Positions 11,886 through 24,350 of a stretch of 64,000 nucleotides of DNA are shown here, in pieces. The stretch spans positions 372,001 through 436,000 of the forward strand of contig JAWZYV010015837.1 of assembly GCA_038373885.1 (NCBI GenBank), given 5' to 3'. The notes beneath the pieces are model-generated. The model was not told the origin of the DNA. It searched no databases and worked only from the letters and a program-made list of their open reading frames with translations. The stretch comes from Cheiracanthium punctorium. Lineage: Eukaryota; Arthropoda; Arachnida; Araneae; Cheiracanthiidae. Position 1 is the first letter of the stretch. Each line of letters begins with the position of its first letter. Position numbers and translations under genes: made by a program.

Positions 11886-14800
11886 AAGGATCATTACGAT
11901 GGTTTAAAAGGAGTTCTAGCTGAGTAGTGAGTCTATAAGTTTAATTAATCTAACAATCAATAAACAAACAATTAATGTTAACCTTCTCTTTAATTTAATG
12001 ATTGTATTACCAATACTAGTAGTATATAAAGATTTAGAAAGAGTTCTTATAAAACAATCCCAACTGGCTTAAAATTAAAAACTGTCCTCTTTTTTATATG
12101 AATCGATTCCAGAGAAATCTTGCTGCCAATACGGTACACGGAACTCTTAATTTATAATGTTTAAGAGCAGAAGTGTTTAATGAGCAAGCACTCACAGCAA
12201 GTGCAACGCATGCAAAATATTCTTATTTTCCTCTCTCCACTTCAAAGGACGCTCGATTGTAATACGCACTTCATATACCACTCAGAATCTTGCATTAATC
12301 TTACAGTTATGCCTCATTTCCATAAAATCGTTTCTGAAGATTTCCAGGCAAATAACGCGCACATTCACCCTCTTTTCCCACTATCCTTCCTCATATTATT
12401 ACCCATGAGATACTCAGAGTTAAATGGAAACATTATCCGGTAACAATGTCCCACCCTCTCGATGAACTATCATCGCTTACACGGTAACAAGACCACGGAA
12501 CATGAATTCAGAATCAGGAAAGTATTCCATTTGCATATACCTTGCTGCGAGCGCTCTTGAAACTAATCAACAAAATGCAAGCAGATGTTGGACGATTAAT
12601 TCCAAATAAAAGTAAACGGCGTTCGTGTTATTGAAGATGCAACATAGAAAAGACAAACAAACCATTCGTTCGTTTTCTAACAATGGCATATTTATGCAAA
12701 CACAAAGGCACAACGCAATTGCTCAATAAAGAAACGAGTAAAATATCTAGAGAAGATGTGTAATACAAATTTGTCTCGGAATTGTGGGTTTGCTTAATCA
12801 TTTATTTATGATTTACGAGGCACTTCACAGAGAAATAAATGTGAGTTATTTTGAGAATGAGTACATATTTTAAGAAGCAGTTACATTAATTTCGACATTT
12901 TCAATTTGATGTGAAGTAAGCATTACCTAACATTCATTTTCCTGTATTTATAGTTTTGAATTTTTTATATGTTACTAATTTTCCTTAAAGTTAACCATCA
13001 CATACAATGGACCTAAATTATCGACTGATGAATTAACAGTTCTACGGAATAAACATAATTAAGATTTTTGTAAATAACGTACACAAGTTTTAAAAAAAGC
13101 TTTTTTTTTTTCTTAATATATGCGAGATATTAACAACGTTCGTTATTAATTTATATATTTAAAGCGCAGATTTTTTTTAGTCTCCCTATTTGCTTTAGGA
13201 ATTGTTTATTATTTATTCCAAGTATTATTTATGATAAAGTAATTTTAAAAAGCATATATGATAACTTAAGAGGTGGTTTAACGAGAACAAATAAACACTG
13301 TTCATATCAGTGAAAATATAAACGAACATTTAAAGTCTGTAAAATACATACTTTGAAATCAAGTAGTAATTGAAATATAGGTTTTGTTAACCAACTTATA
13401 TTTTAATTCCTTAAAATGTATTAGTATGATTCAAACTAACTTTCTATAAACATATGTACATAAAATTAAATTTGTTATTCATTCTAGTCTGATAAATTAT
13501 TTTTTACTATATTTTCGCATGCTAATTTTTAAGATAACCGTGTTCTTGAGAATATTTGCAAAAAAACTGGACGATCAGACGCCTTTAAATTTTTTTATGT
13601 CTATTAACATAGTTATGAGAAAAAGAAACCCTGAGAGAAGTTCTCCAACTTGTTATTACTCGAAGTTTAAAAACTCTCCTAGACACTGATCTGGCACGTT
13701 CGTTTCAGATAATATTGAATAAACTATCTTCTCTTCATCAGAAACGAATCAACAAGTCCTCACAAATGCAGATAGGGTAAAATTTGAAACAGATTCATTC
13801 ACTCCGTTCGTAGTAAATTTTACCTTCTCTTTAATTTTTGATTACAAGTATCATAATGTTTTTTATTAAACGCAGCAGCAAAAAAAATATGTTGAATTAA
13901 AAAAAAAGTTGATTGAAAAAAAATGGGTTGGTATTACTTTAACAAAATAATTTATTTGGATCCACAAAATATTCCATTGATTGAATCAAAATTTTGTTTA
14001 GTTAACAAAGCATATTCCAAAATTAACAAAACATTTGTTGATTCAAAAAATTATTAGGTTACAAAAATGCCAACGATATTTTGCTGAATTCAGGAAAATT
14101 GTGTAAGAATTTTTAGAAAATAAAATATTTAATAATAATGTACTGAACATGAACTTTCGGTTAATCCCTTCACATTTTCATGTCCTAACGCGGGAACGCA
14201 CATTTAATCTTATTTAAACGCTTAGATCGCGATCGTATCACGTTTGCCGGGATCCCTTTTGTCATGATGTATTGAATAAGCAGAAGCTATGTCATTATTG
14301 CATTTCTGTCATTCCACACAATCCAAGAAGTTGTTTCGCAAAGTAATTCCCCAGAAAGGATCAAAATACCAAGAGATTACGTGTATCAACATCATAAATA
14401 CGGAAGAGTGCAGCATTCATAACACGAATTTATTTTAAACGTAGGATATTACATTGACAACTGTACATTTTTGAAATATAATAACGCAGAAAACTGAGAA
14501 ATTATATCCTAATGTCTCATATATTATAATGCAAAGCGTTGTAGTGTAATCTGGAAAATATTTACGGCCACTTTAATGATGTATGCGTATTAATGCGTGA
14601 AAGAATAATCTCGCAAAATATTTTATATCCATATTAAGAATGTCAATTGAATTATAGAAGATGTGAACAAGAATTATGTAAGTATTGCGTATATTATACC
14701 TTACATGTAAGAATTTAAGCGATTAATTTCATTTTAATATAATTGATTTGTATTCAACGATTTGTGCAGTGTAATATGATAACAAAATATATTCTCATTT

Positions 14801-16099
14801 CACAAAATATATTCTCTGCAGGGTATATTTCAAAACATTTTACGCCGTAGGTAATTGAAATGTAGCACGACATTTGTTAACATGCATCTGTTTATACTTA
14901 CATTCTACATGGCAACGTGCGTGTACCAATCACGTGCTACATTTATAGCCCATACTGACATTGTAGCTCTAAGTTGTGTTAATTTTACATGCACATCTTT
15001 TGGCGCATAAAGTGCACAGGTGTGTAAAGACATTTAAGATGAAATTTCATTTTATAATCTCTGATAATGACTAAAAAAAAAAACTAGCCGTACACAAACT
15101 AACGCAATTTATAACTTTTCAGAAAAGAAAAAAGCAAAACTGTAAAAAAAAATGTTGAATTCTTACTCATTTATAGAAAGTAAATTAAGAAATCATTAAT
15201 CTATAGCTTTCGAGAGCACTGAATATTTAAATTGTTTAAAAACTTTCACTTTTTATCAATACATTGCCTAAAATTATTTATTTCTGATCAAATTATTTTT
15301 AGCTTGAATAGTCACATTTTTTTCTGATTGGCATAGAAAGAATGAGAAAACACTTAGAATTGCAAATATTAAGCTATTAATGTTAAATTACAAAACATAT
15401 ATTTAACAGAGGTATACCCAATCTTTCATTTTTGCTAATTTTGGCTAGTTTTAATGAAAGTAACAATAGAACAGTTAAGAAACATCTAAAAATAATTCCG
15501 AATGAAAGAAAAGCAATTTTTCCAATATCGATGGTAAGTTGCACAAAAAGAATATATGATTTCAAATAACGTATTTAAATATTCATCAAAATATTTTTGA
15601 TATATTTGTACTAAACTATGTCCAGTTTTTAAAATACATAAAGTTAAATATATTATTGAAGTGGATTCAATAACCATACAAAAATCTAAAATAATACAGT
15701 AATTAAGAATTTAAAAATATACGAATTTCACAAAACACCTAATGCCACATTATTTTATAACTTTTCAACTCTGAAATTACAAAATTTTAGAGATTTTCGA
15801 AGCTATAATTTATACAAAATCGCAATTTGAAAACATGGATTAATGTCGATTGCTTTTAATGAAATAAAGATAGTCTTCTAAACAGCACATTTTGGAGAAA
15901 GTACACATTTTCTTTGATCGAGGAGGAATTCCAAAACTTCGATACTTTATAGGAAATATGAAGCTATCGATAATTTCATGTAATCATGTGAAAATACCGA
16001 TATTTTAATAACAGTTCAACTATATCGTAATTTTTATGATAAGAAAAAAAAATGATCGAAATCAGTATCGAAGAAAAAAACTGTAATTGTGAAAATTTG
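11886..16099. other. AT-rich non-coding DNA
   Basis: No supported gene. 12180-12520 is somewhat less AT-rich but shows no exon signature or domain. 13905-14075 holds a GTTGAT/CAAAAT motif repeat (listed). GATCGCGATC at 14227-14236 is a 10-bp palindrome without context. Confidence 0.5.
13905..14075. repeat. GTTGATT/ACAAAAT motif-rich repeat, copy 1
   Basis: Irregular alternation of GTTGATT..., ...CAAAATA and ACAAAACA blocks. A similar texture appears at 55965-56170. They may be members of one diverged family, but the alignment is weak. Confidence 0.3.
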
Positions 16100-16520
16100 A
16101 TCGCAATATATACGATTGCATCGAAGAAAAGTGGTACGGAGACTATCATGGCGCCACTTTTCCACACTTATTCTTTTTTTTTTTCTCTCGTCTCGTCCCC
16201 CTTTGCGCTTCTAATTTTCTCGCTTTCCGATAATGCTGGAGAATCGACCAAAAATCTCTCTGATTAAGTTCACCTCGCTTATGCCGCGTTGAAATCGTCG
16301 ATAAGTAATTTTTGTTCAAATGTCATTTCTTCTTCCTTCCTTCCGTAATGGTTCCGTAAATATCGAACTCCGATACTACACAGCAGAGGTAGTTTCCATC
16401 CAGAACGGAGTAGCGTCACGAAGTGTCATCCATGCAGATTGCTATCCGAGAGGAGGATTCGCTGCTCGTTTCGTCGACTGAGGTGAAGTTCATTCGGCAG
16501 ATTAGTTTTAGCTTGAAAAA
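16100..16520. promoter_or_regulatory. CpG-enriched island, possible promoter or 5' region
   Basis: This block is visibly richer in CG dinucleotides and pyrimidine tracts than its surroundings, with GTCACGAAG and TGTCATCC at about 16414-16431 and TTCGTCGACTGAGG at 16469. No start codon with a coding frame follows, and a LINE fragment begins 220 bp later. It could be a promoter or 5' exon of an unseen gene, or an unrecognised repeat. Confidence 0.25.
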
Positions 16521-16739
16521 GAAGATCTAATTTTTTTTCTTTTAAATGTGATACCTTTTTTTGGATTCGCCAAATTTAAAGCTATTTGTGGATTAGATTC
16601 AAGCATTATTTCACAGCACTAAACGTTCGATTATATTACAGGCTGTGTTTGAAGTATGCATCCTCTCAGTGAGATTATCAATTAGAAAACATTTTGTAGT
16701 AACATCTAAAAAAAAATTAAATGTTATGCTCTTATTGAA

Positions 16740-17160
16740 GAATTTCTGGCAATGAACAAGCTGATATGTTGGCTGATACTTCGGTACTACATCCATCTTG
16801 TCTACAGAATATTCTTCAAACTGTCAAGCAAATACACAGAGGCAGAATAATTTCTACTCTTAGAGACACATGGTTAATCTTAATTCTCAGGCTTGTCAAC
16901 TCGATGAATGAAGGCGTTCTCAACTTTGCCTCCTCCCTAGAGTCGACAGGTTGGCTTGCTTTAGAATTATTATAGAACTTGAATACTTGCAAGCTCATCT
17001 ATTTAGAATTAGACTTGCTGATTCACTATTCTGCTCACCCTGCAACACCATGAACATGGCTATGGAGCATCTCCCTACTTGACGTTCGCTCTCTGAGGTT
17101 ATTTCCCGTTTTGGAAACATCTCCCTGTTGTGCTGGACGGAAAGACGCTTAATGTCTCGG
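16740..17160 (+). pseudogene. LINE ORF2 fragment: RNase H end and C-terminal zinc-knuckle-like tail
   Basis: Frame 16742 onward encodes ISGNEQADMLAD, matching the final conserved block of the LINE-encoded RNase H domain (GNE.AD..A). After a frameshift near 16960 a second segment encodes LQAHLFRIRLADSLFC followed by SPCN and MEHL. That is the Cys-Cys-His tail typical of arthropod RNase H-bearing non-LTR elements of the Jockey/I group. The codon for the terminal cysteine of that motif is replaced by a stop (TGA near 17080). The fragment is 5'-truncated and dead, which is usual for LINE insertions. The exact clade needs a full alignment. Confidence 0.82.
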
Positions 17161-18471
17161 AAGATAATGGCGGACGTGGTTCAAAAACGTTTTAACCAAT
17201 AACATCAGAACATTGAATGCCAGAATCTAGTCATTAACTGAATTTTACTATTTAAGCAGCAATAGCAGACTGGCAGTATTTAATTTTATGGCACGTTGAA
17301 AGTTTCTGAGTTAGCTTTATCCAGTTTAATGTTCAGTAATCAATATTCACCAGTATGAATGTTCTGCTGACATTGAAATAGTGTTTTATTCAAGGAAGTT
17401 TCAAATCAAAACATACTCACAGTTTCTTTTATTTAACAATTTAATTTTGAACTTTTTTACTTATATAGCGCCTTCATTGTCGGAATTTGTTTCTAATGCA
17501 CTAAAGCCTTTTGTCTGTGGTAGGAAACATTGTAATTTATTGTAAAGATTCTTTTTCTTGTAATGCTATAACGCAATAAAATTCGTACATCTTCATTTTG
17601 CGCATACTTTCATGCATATTTTTAGTAAATATTTTAAATAAAATTTTCACTTTATGGAAACATGGAAGGGTTTGGAGTTTATAGTATAGCACAACTCATC
17701 TCAGAAGAAAATAACTATCATATCTTGAAAATATGCAAAGTACTCTATAAATAAATTCATCACTCTACTTCCAAATCAATATGCAAAGCGTGGTCATTAG
17801 TGACTATTTAAGTTTATTTATTTATTTATTTTTGCAAAGCTATAAGATTATATTTAAAAAAAAAAACGAAATCTTAAAAATCTGCAAGTTTTTACCCTCC
17901 CCTCCCAATGAATAGACCCCAATTTCAAATAATAATACAGTAAATAATTTTTTTCTTATCATCGTATGTCCTTGATGGATTTAAACGGATGAACTATAAA
18001 AAAATGCATGCTTGATTTACTTGTACTATTATGATTTATTTCGTATGCATACTGATAATAAAAATAAAATGGATATTTTCGAAAATATATCATCATATAA
18101 TGTTCGTTTCTATTGTTCCCATAAAATATAATGGAGGACTATGAAATAACCATCAAAACTGAAGGAATACTTTCAAATTTACTACGATTCAATTAAAATG
18201 ATTGCAGTTCAAATACTAAACTTCTTGGAAAAACTTGGAGTCCTCCTCCCTCTTCCCCTTGTATTCTATTGAGATTAAAATCAGATTGCAAAATATACAG
18301 TTTTCTTTGGATCATATTTTGCTTTTGGAGTTACGAAAGAAAGCGTTGCTATTTTTCGTTTGAATTCCATCGCTTCCCAGTATTAATAAAAAAAGAGCTA
18401 CAGAGCTACAGTTATTTTTCTGTCAGGACAATTGAGCAGTAACGTTAAACTGGCAACTTGCTGTTTTACAG
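17161..18471. other. AT-rich DNA, no feature seen
   Basis: Only short T/A runs and a TTTA repeat near 17812-17830 are visible. Confidence 0.5.
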
Positions 18472-18556
18472 CAACTTATTAACAAGAAGTATAACAGTAG
18501 TCGACACATCACGCCATTTCGCTCAGGAAGACTTATCCATTCAGCTTCCCGGCATG
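18472..18556 (+). CDS. Candidate 85-nt coding exon, unknown protein (partial)
   Basis: The sequence TTGCTGTTTTACAG|CAACTT looks like a good acceptor. An 85-base segment follows that is less AT-rich than its surroundings, open in the frame starting QLINKKYNSS and ending SASRH. It ends at CATG|GTAATG, an acceptable donor (phase 0 to 1). I do not recognise the peptide. It lies on the same strand as the island at 266-433, but a shared gene is not shown. Confidence 0.22.
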
Positions 18557-19181
18557 GTAATGCGACAGTCTGGAATCTAAAAAAGAATGTTTTAATTCTT
18601 ATTTGCTGAGTTTATCTTGATGCTGTCAAGAAACTGTGATTGGAGTGATTAATTCGCGCGTGCCTGGTGGGCGCGGCACTGGTTCGAGCATATAAGTTAA
18701 TGTGCGATTCAGGAGTTGTTCCCGAAATTCACGGAGAAAGGAACAGAATAATAATGAATTAGTCCTATAAATAATAAATAACGTGGCAAGTGCAAAAAAA
18801 GCTGCTCTGAACCATAAAACTGGTGTAGCCTGTAAAATATTAAAACGCCAGATGCTCGAAGAATAGATAATTTTTGGACAGGTCTTAATGAACATTTAGA
18901 TAATGGTTCGTTTCTTTTTCTTTATTATTAATAATGTTGTATTTGTTTCATGCTTTTTGGATGCATCAATCTTTCGATTGAATAATTGAATAATTTCTGA
19001 GCTATGTATTAGAAAATATACGTGAAATATATCATAATCAATAAATATTTTAATTAAAGTAATTGTTCTTACCTGATACATTTCAGTGTTATCGCTAAGT
19101 TATGCTACGTTTATTTTTCTTTACGAATTTCAAATTTAATGAAACTTTTATATTTCACTTAACAAGGGTACTGTGTGTGTC

Positions 19182-19581
19182 AGGTTGTAACGAAAGTTTT
19201 CCGCCAAATCTGCTTGAAAAACTAACTTCTAACTCCTTAGATAACTGTTTTTGAACTTTCGGTACCAAACCTGCACAGTGTCTCGTGATACAACAATAGT
19301 ATTTAAAGCTGTACTCATTATTCGTTGATATTCTGTGGCTGACTTTTTGCAACACAACTGGAAGTACATGATGGTTCTAATCCTCTAGAGTGATAGTTCC
19401 ATTTGACACACCTTGTACTTAATGATAACTATATTTTTTTACAGATTTCATAACATGGTGTTATGAAGTAAGTCTCTTTCTTTCAAATGCCAAAAATCGT
19501 TTGACAAAATATGAGCAAATACGCCAACGCGAACTGTGTACTGACGATGTTTACGATGGCGGGGAACTTTCGTTACAACCT
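19182..19581 (-). mobile_element. 400-bp internally deleted mariner-like element
   Basis: The ends are near-perfect inverted repeats of about 25 bp (AGGTTGTAACGAAAGTT...CCGCCA). On the minus strand a leader region from 19581 inward is followed by codons resembling a mariner transposase N-terminal helix-turn-helix: KSATEYQRIM, then in a neighbouring frame VSRDTVQVWYRKFKNS. The sequence then runs straight into the other terminal repeat, so the catalytic domain is missing. I read it as a deletion derivative that kept the 5' part and both ends. I could not define the TA target duplication. Confidence 0.65.
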
Positions 19582-20295
19582 AATACATCATAAAATATTT
19601 TCTATCTCCTAGTGATACAGAAAATCTGATGCCCATTGGAAACCAGATGACTTCCTTGAACTTCTATTAAAATGTCCAAATATTTGATGAACTTCATTTA
19701 GCCATTAATCTACTGAACATTTTTTTTGTAAAAGATTTATAAATGCTACATGCACTATTGTCGGTATCATTTTATGAACTTCACTAATATATAGTAATTT
19801 TTGCTTTCTTTGTAATAACTGAATGACTTCGAAATGCATTTAAAAAAAATATTGTCTGTAGGTATTGCTGGAAATGCTGTTTGGTAATCCATTAAATAAA
19901 CTACCCAGCGGACTGTAATCCTAAAGGCTAGTCCCTAAAATATTACATTATTTCTGAATGAAACATCTCAAAGCTGCAAGGCAAATTGTTTGGAAGCTGT
20001 GCTTGATAAATGCACTCATTACCTATGTCCAGATAAGAAACCGCAACTTGTCAAATAAAATTCAGGAATGATCGAAACTGATTCTACATATTCTACAGGT
20101 ATCACGCAGGAAAACGTGTTAAAATGGATTAAAATGCGGCCAAGTTAGATATTTTCGTTACGATCTGAGAGCCGAAATTTTTCATTATAAAAATAATTCG
20201 TCATTCGCCTATTCTAATTTAATATGTGACTGTATTAACAGACATTAAAATTTAATTGGATCTTTATTTTATAACCTCTGATTATTTATTTAGCT

Positions 20296-20468
20296 AGGTA
20301 CTTACGTATTATACCGACGGTCCGTCAAAAGGAGCAATTTTTCGCTAAGATAAAGACGGACACATGAAATTATTGACTGTTCGTAATACGATTGGTAACA
20401 GCTTGCCAGCACATTTGACGAAAAAATAGCTTGGCGGGAATGATCGCCGGGAGAATACGTAAGTACCT
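20296..20468. mobile_element. 173-bp miniature inverted-repeat element
   Basis: The termini AGGTACTTACGTATT and AATACGTAAGTACCT are perfect 15-bp inverted repeats, and TTAGCT is directly repeated on both flanks (20290-20295 and 20469-20474). The interior is GC-richer than the flanks, with CGACGGTCCGTC near the left end. The superfamily is not clear from the ends alone. Confidence 0.68.
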
Positions 20469-20474
20469 TTAGCT

Positions 20475-23438
20475 ATTAAAAGAAATCAGATCTCTGCAAT
20501 CACTTACTTTCCTCATAATTAAAGAATTGCAGCAGTAGACTTAGCTATATAGGTTCCATAATCAATAAGACTATCTGTGACTAAATTAATTGTCCTTATA
20601 GAAAGCTTCAGTAAATGAGCTGTCAGTATTTTAAGAGCTTTGAATTTAGATATGGTTTTTCTTGGCCTATGTACGTTATTCATATGCATCTAACAATAAA
20701 TTATTTTCATAAGAAATTTTTCTATACTTTACTGGCTCTGTATTTATGATACACCCGACAGTGATAAACGTTAGAACAAAACAATATTTGAACATAGTTT
20801 CGATTTATATTGGTGTTCTTCTACTATAGGCAGCGTACAAAATCGTGATTGTTTTGAACTATAAAATCAGATTTTATGGCATAAGCGCACTATGAGAAAA
20901 ACTCTTTTGCAATATACTTACTAAATTCAGGTTCAGTCGTAAGAAAAAAAGAAACCTCATTGCTCATTGTAGTAGTCACCATTATGAACGGAAAGAGTTG
21001 CTGCCATAATACATAAACTTTCCACGAATCTCTTTTACCACAATATGTATTATTATATTATGTCTACATATCTAATATAAATGTTTATATTTTGTAATTT
21101 AAATTGTTCTGTGAGAACTTCATATTAATTATTACAAGCAAAAATATGTATTTTAAAAATCTGCTTTGCTCTTTTTCCTATTTCCACTAAGAACCTCTTA
21201 CACTTTCAGCTTAAGATATTCTAATCAAATAGATATGCTAATCACAATAATTAAATGAAACATATTCAAAAAAAGGAAGAGAACTTTAAGCCATTTTCAT
21301 TCGAAATCTAAGAAAAAGATGGGGTAATGAGTTCGCCGAATCAGGAAAAACGCAAATTCCAGGTGTATGCATAAAAAAAAATCTAGTTAACAAACATGTG
21401 CAGTGAAGAGTGTAAAGGAGAAAGTGGTGATTTTAATGCACGTAATGGGGCGATGGTGTATCCAATGAATTGAACATAGCCAATCATCTCTCTTTAAGCG
21501 GAAACAGCTATTGAAGTGAAAGAAAAAAAATGAACGAAATAAAACTTACATAAAAAAGGTATGTTTTTTTTACAACGTATGGATTTTACGGTCTTGCTTT
21601 TAATTGGTGTATAATTTTAACAAGAGTTTGAGTAAATAGATTGGTTCATGTTGTACTCTTCTTCATCATAAAATGGTGATTTGCGATGATTTAAAAATAA
21701 TTTTAATTTGAAAGCTTGTTGTGGCTCTAATAATGAGAAGTTTTGTTTTTTTTTACATTTTTTGTTCGTTTTTTAAAGTAATGGAAAAAGAAATCTGTTT
21801 AGGGATGTAAATTTAGAGTATTGGAGTTTTTTCTTGATCAATTGCTGTTATTTAAAAGATTCTTATGCTGTTATTTATAGTATATTTGCAGTTCGTTTAC
21901 TTTCCAAGTTGTTATGATACAGCGTATTGAGTTGTAAAATTTGCTTGCAAAATCACTCAACCGTACATAGCATATGCAATAGGCTTATGAAATGTAAAAT
22001 CGGGACATTAAGGAATGTAAAAAACTCATCGCCAGAAATCTTTAAGTAATAACAGGTAGGTATCTTCTTGCGATCATTCTTACGTAAAACGATCGAACAA
22101 ATATTTTTTTTAATTAATGAAAATTCAATCGAAAAAATGTCTAGCATATTTATTTATTGTCAACTCAGATAGAGCAATTATTCTGCAATACTTAGTTGCA
22201 TAATTCCTTAGTTGATTAATTCCTTAAAATAGCGTTGAAATTTCAGTTTTATTTGGCGTATTTGAGAACGAATGGGAACAAACGTCAGATTTTTATGGTA
22301 TATATGATGATGTATTACAATAGGTACATAATAGTAAATTGAATACAGTAGCTAAACATTCATTATGTAGAATGTATTGAAAGCGAAATAAAAGGTATGG
22401 GTTTTAACTTTATAACTTCCTAACAAACGGGTGTATCCGTTTATAAATGTATACGTAACCCATAAAGCAAAAATAAATAAATAAATAAAATAATAATAAT
22501 AATAACAGTAAAAAAGCCTCAATAAATATATTAAATTTATCAAATAAAAAAAACGATAAAAAAAGAAATATTACAGTAAGTTTTGAAACATAACTGTTCA
22601 ATAACGTTCAGGAAAACACGAGAAAACGTTCTCTGAACCTTATTGGACGTTCAGAAAATCTGTGCTGTCTGGGGTTTTATATATTTCTGATACAATAGTA
22701 CGACATAAGACTGCAGCATACATTTACTTATATTTCAATGTATATTTCAAATTTCTGATATTCTAAATAGATTACTTCCGGCTTGAAAGTTTACACTACG
22801 TATAGGTTTATTTTTCTATCAACGAAAACAGTTTGAAGCAAATTTAGTAATAAGCAGTACGCACAAAGCTGAATAAGAAAATATATTTCCTTCAAATATT
22901 CAGGAAATTAATATTTTTTTCATAAATAATCTCAAAAAGTTAATTTTAACATTACCATACCTTTTAAAAATATCATTCTATTGAAATTGTTTTCGTTTAA
23001 TAATGCAAGAAAATTCGAAAATTTATTAAATTGTCTTTAAAATGCATAAAGATTGCAAGAAAACAGCTTGTAAAAAATCCTGAAATAATTTAAAATTGTT
23101 GTAATTCAAGATATATAATTTTGCTTATTAAATGCTATTTCTGAATAATATTTATAAACTTCATATTTCAGAAAACGCCCTCTCTTACTGGGATTTATTA
23201 ACGAAAAAAAATAATAGAAATTTTAAAGAATAATTTATGTTTTGAGCTTTAATATCTCCATTAATACTCATTATGCTGTTCAGGAGAGTGGTTCAACTTT
23301 TTACTACAAAATGATCGTAAATTACTTAGAGCTGTTCATGTTACTGTATGATTTTGTTATATTGATCAGATTAAGCTCCAAACCGTAAAGTAACAGCTCT
23401 CGACAGAAATGCTGACGTTAGTTTATTACTATTTTAAG
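20475..23438. other. AT-rich DNA with a small CGTTC-motif repeat
   Basis: No supported gene. At 22595-22675, repeated AACGTTC/GAACGTT motifs lead into GTGCTGTCTGGGGT, which looks like the end of a degraded DNA element whose other end I did not find. The nearby frame rich in Phe/Leu/Tyr (minus 22352-22601) is an A/T-run artefact. Confidence 0.4.
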
Positions 23439-24350
23439 GGTAGGGATTATAGCTCAAAATGATCAAGGTTCAACTTGTATAAATAAACATTGTTTAAATA
23501 AAACTTGATCCTTTTCTATCATATTTTACACTGTAATTTGCATTATGATCATATTTTAATAATATTTTGAAAGCACAATGGGTAATGAAAAAATAGAATT
23601 GTAAGAAAGTGTCAAAAGGATCATTTTACCCTCAACCCAAGGGCAAAATGATCCTTCATTAGAAAATAATTTTAAATTGTTTTTTATTGGCAAAATAAAA
23701 GATAGAAAAGTAATTGTGAATATACATAACGAAATGAAATAAATTTTACAATAATATAGTATGCATGATTTGTTTTATGAACATTTCTAAATAAAAAAGT
23801 GTCACAAACAATAAAATAGAAAATTCCAAAATTATAATGAAAAACAAAAATTGTCTACAATAAACAAAGATATTAATTATATAATGTAATTGGGAGTCGC
23901 ACATTTTCAGAACGGTTGAAGGGCTTCCATGATGCCTAGGGCCCAGTAATGGAGTTTCTTCATTCGAGGGATCATTTTACCAAGCAGTAAGGTTTCCCAA
24001 TTTAGGTCATATTACTAAAACACGCCGAGAAACATAACAAATTTAGGAAGTGTAATTCACATCTAAAAACATACTCTAAGCAGTAAACCAAGTGATATTT
24101 CTGCACAATAAAGACTATTTTTAAATAAATAGGAAAATTAGTCCTCACCTTATAGAATATATGACAGAACCCAGTTTAATGTAGACTTCTACTCAGGCAC
24201 GTAATACACCGATCTCTTAAATACCGCCATTGCTTCTTCTTAACTTCGCGCAACTAGTTCATGTGTTACCTGGTGTATAGAGCTGCCTGTCTGGAAGAAG
24301 ACATATGTGGATCGTTTTGCCCACTAGGATCATTTTGGGCCACCTCCCCG
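23439..24350. mobile_element. Probable DNA element with repeated CAAAATGATC motif
   Basis: The left boundary region GGGTAGGGATTATAGCTCAAAATGATC (23439-23465) and the right boundary region, read on the minus strand (GGGGAGGTGGCCCAAAATGATCC), are imperfect inverted repeats. Inside, GGATCATTTTACCC and GGGCAAAATGATCC form a hairpin at 23619-23656. GGATCATTTTACC recurs at 23969 and GATCGTTTTGCCC at 24311. No transposase frame is visible. Confidence 0.5.

Noticed and set aside
16052..16267. 71-codon plus frame overlapping the CpG-enriched island
   Set aside because: It has a Ser/Phe-rich end over pyrimidine tracts and no domain; the island was kept only as a possible regulatory region.
18640..18710. 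GGTTCGAGC, a possible tRNA or SINE B box
   Set aside because: No A box at the proper distance and no cloverleaf could be drawn; the adjoining 89-codon minus frame has no domain.
22352..22601. Phe/Leu/Tyr-rich minus frames resembling membrane segments
   Set aside because: Produced by AATAAT/AAATAA simple sequence.
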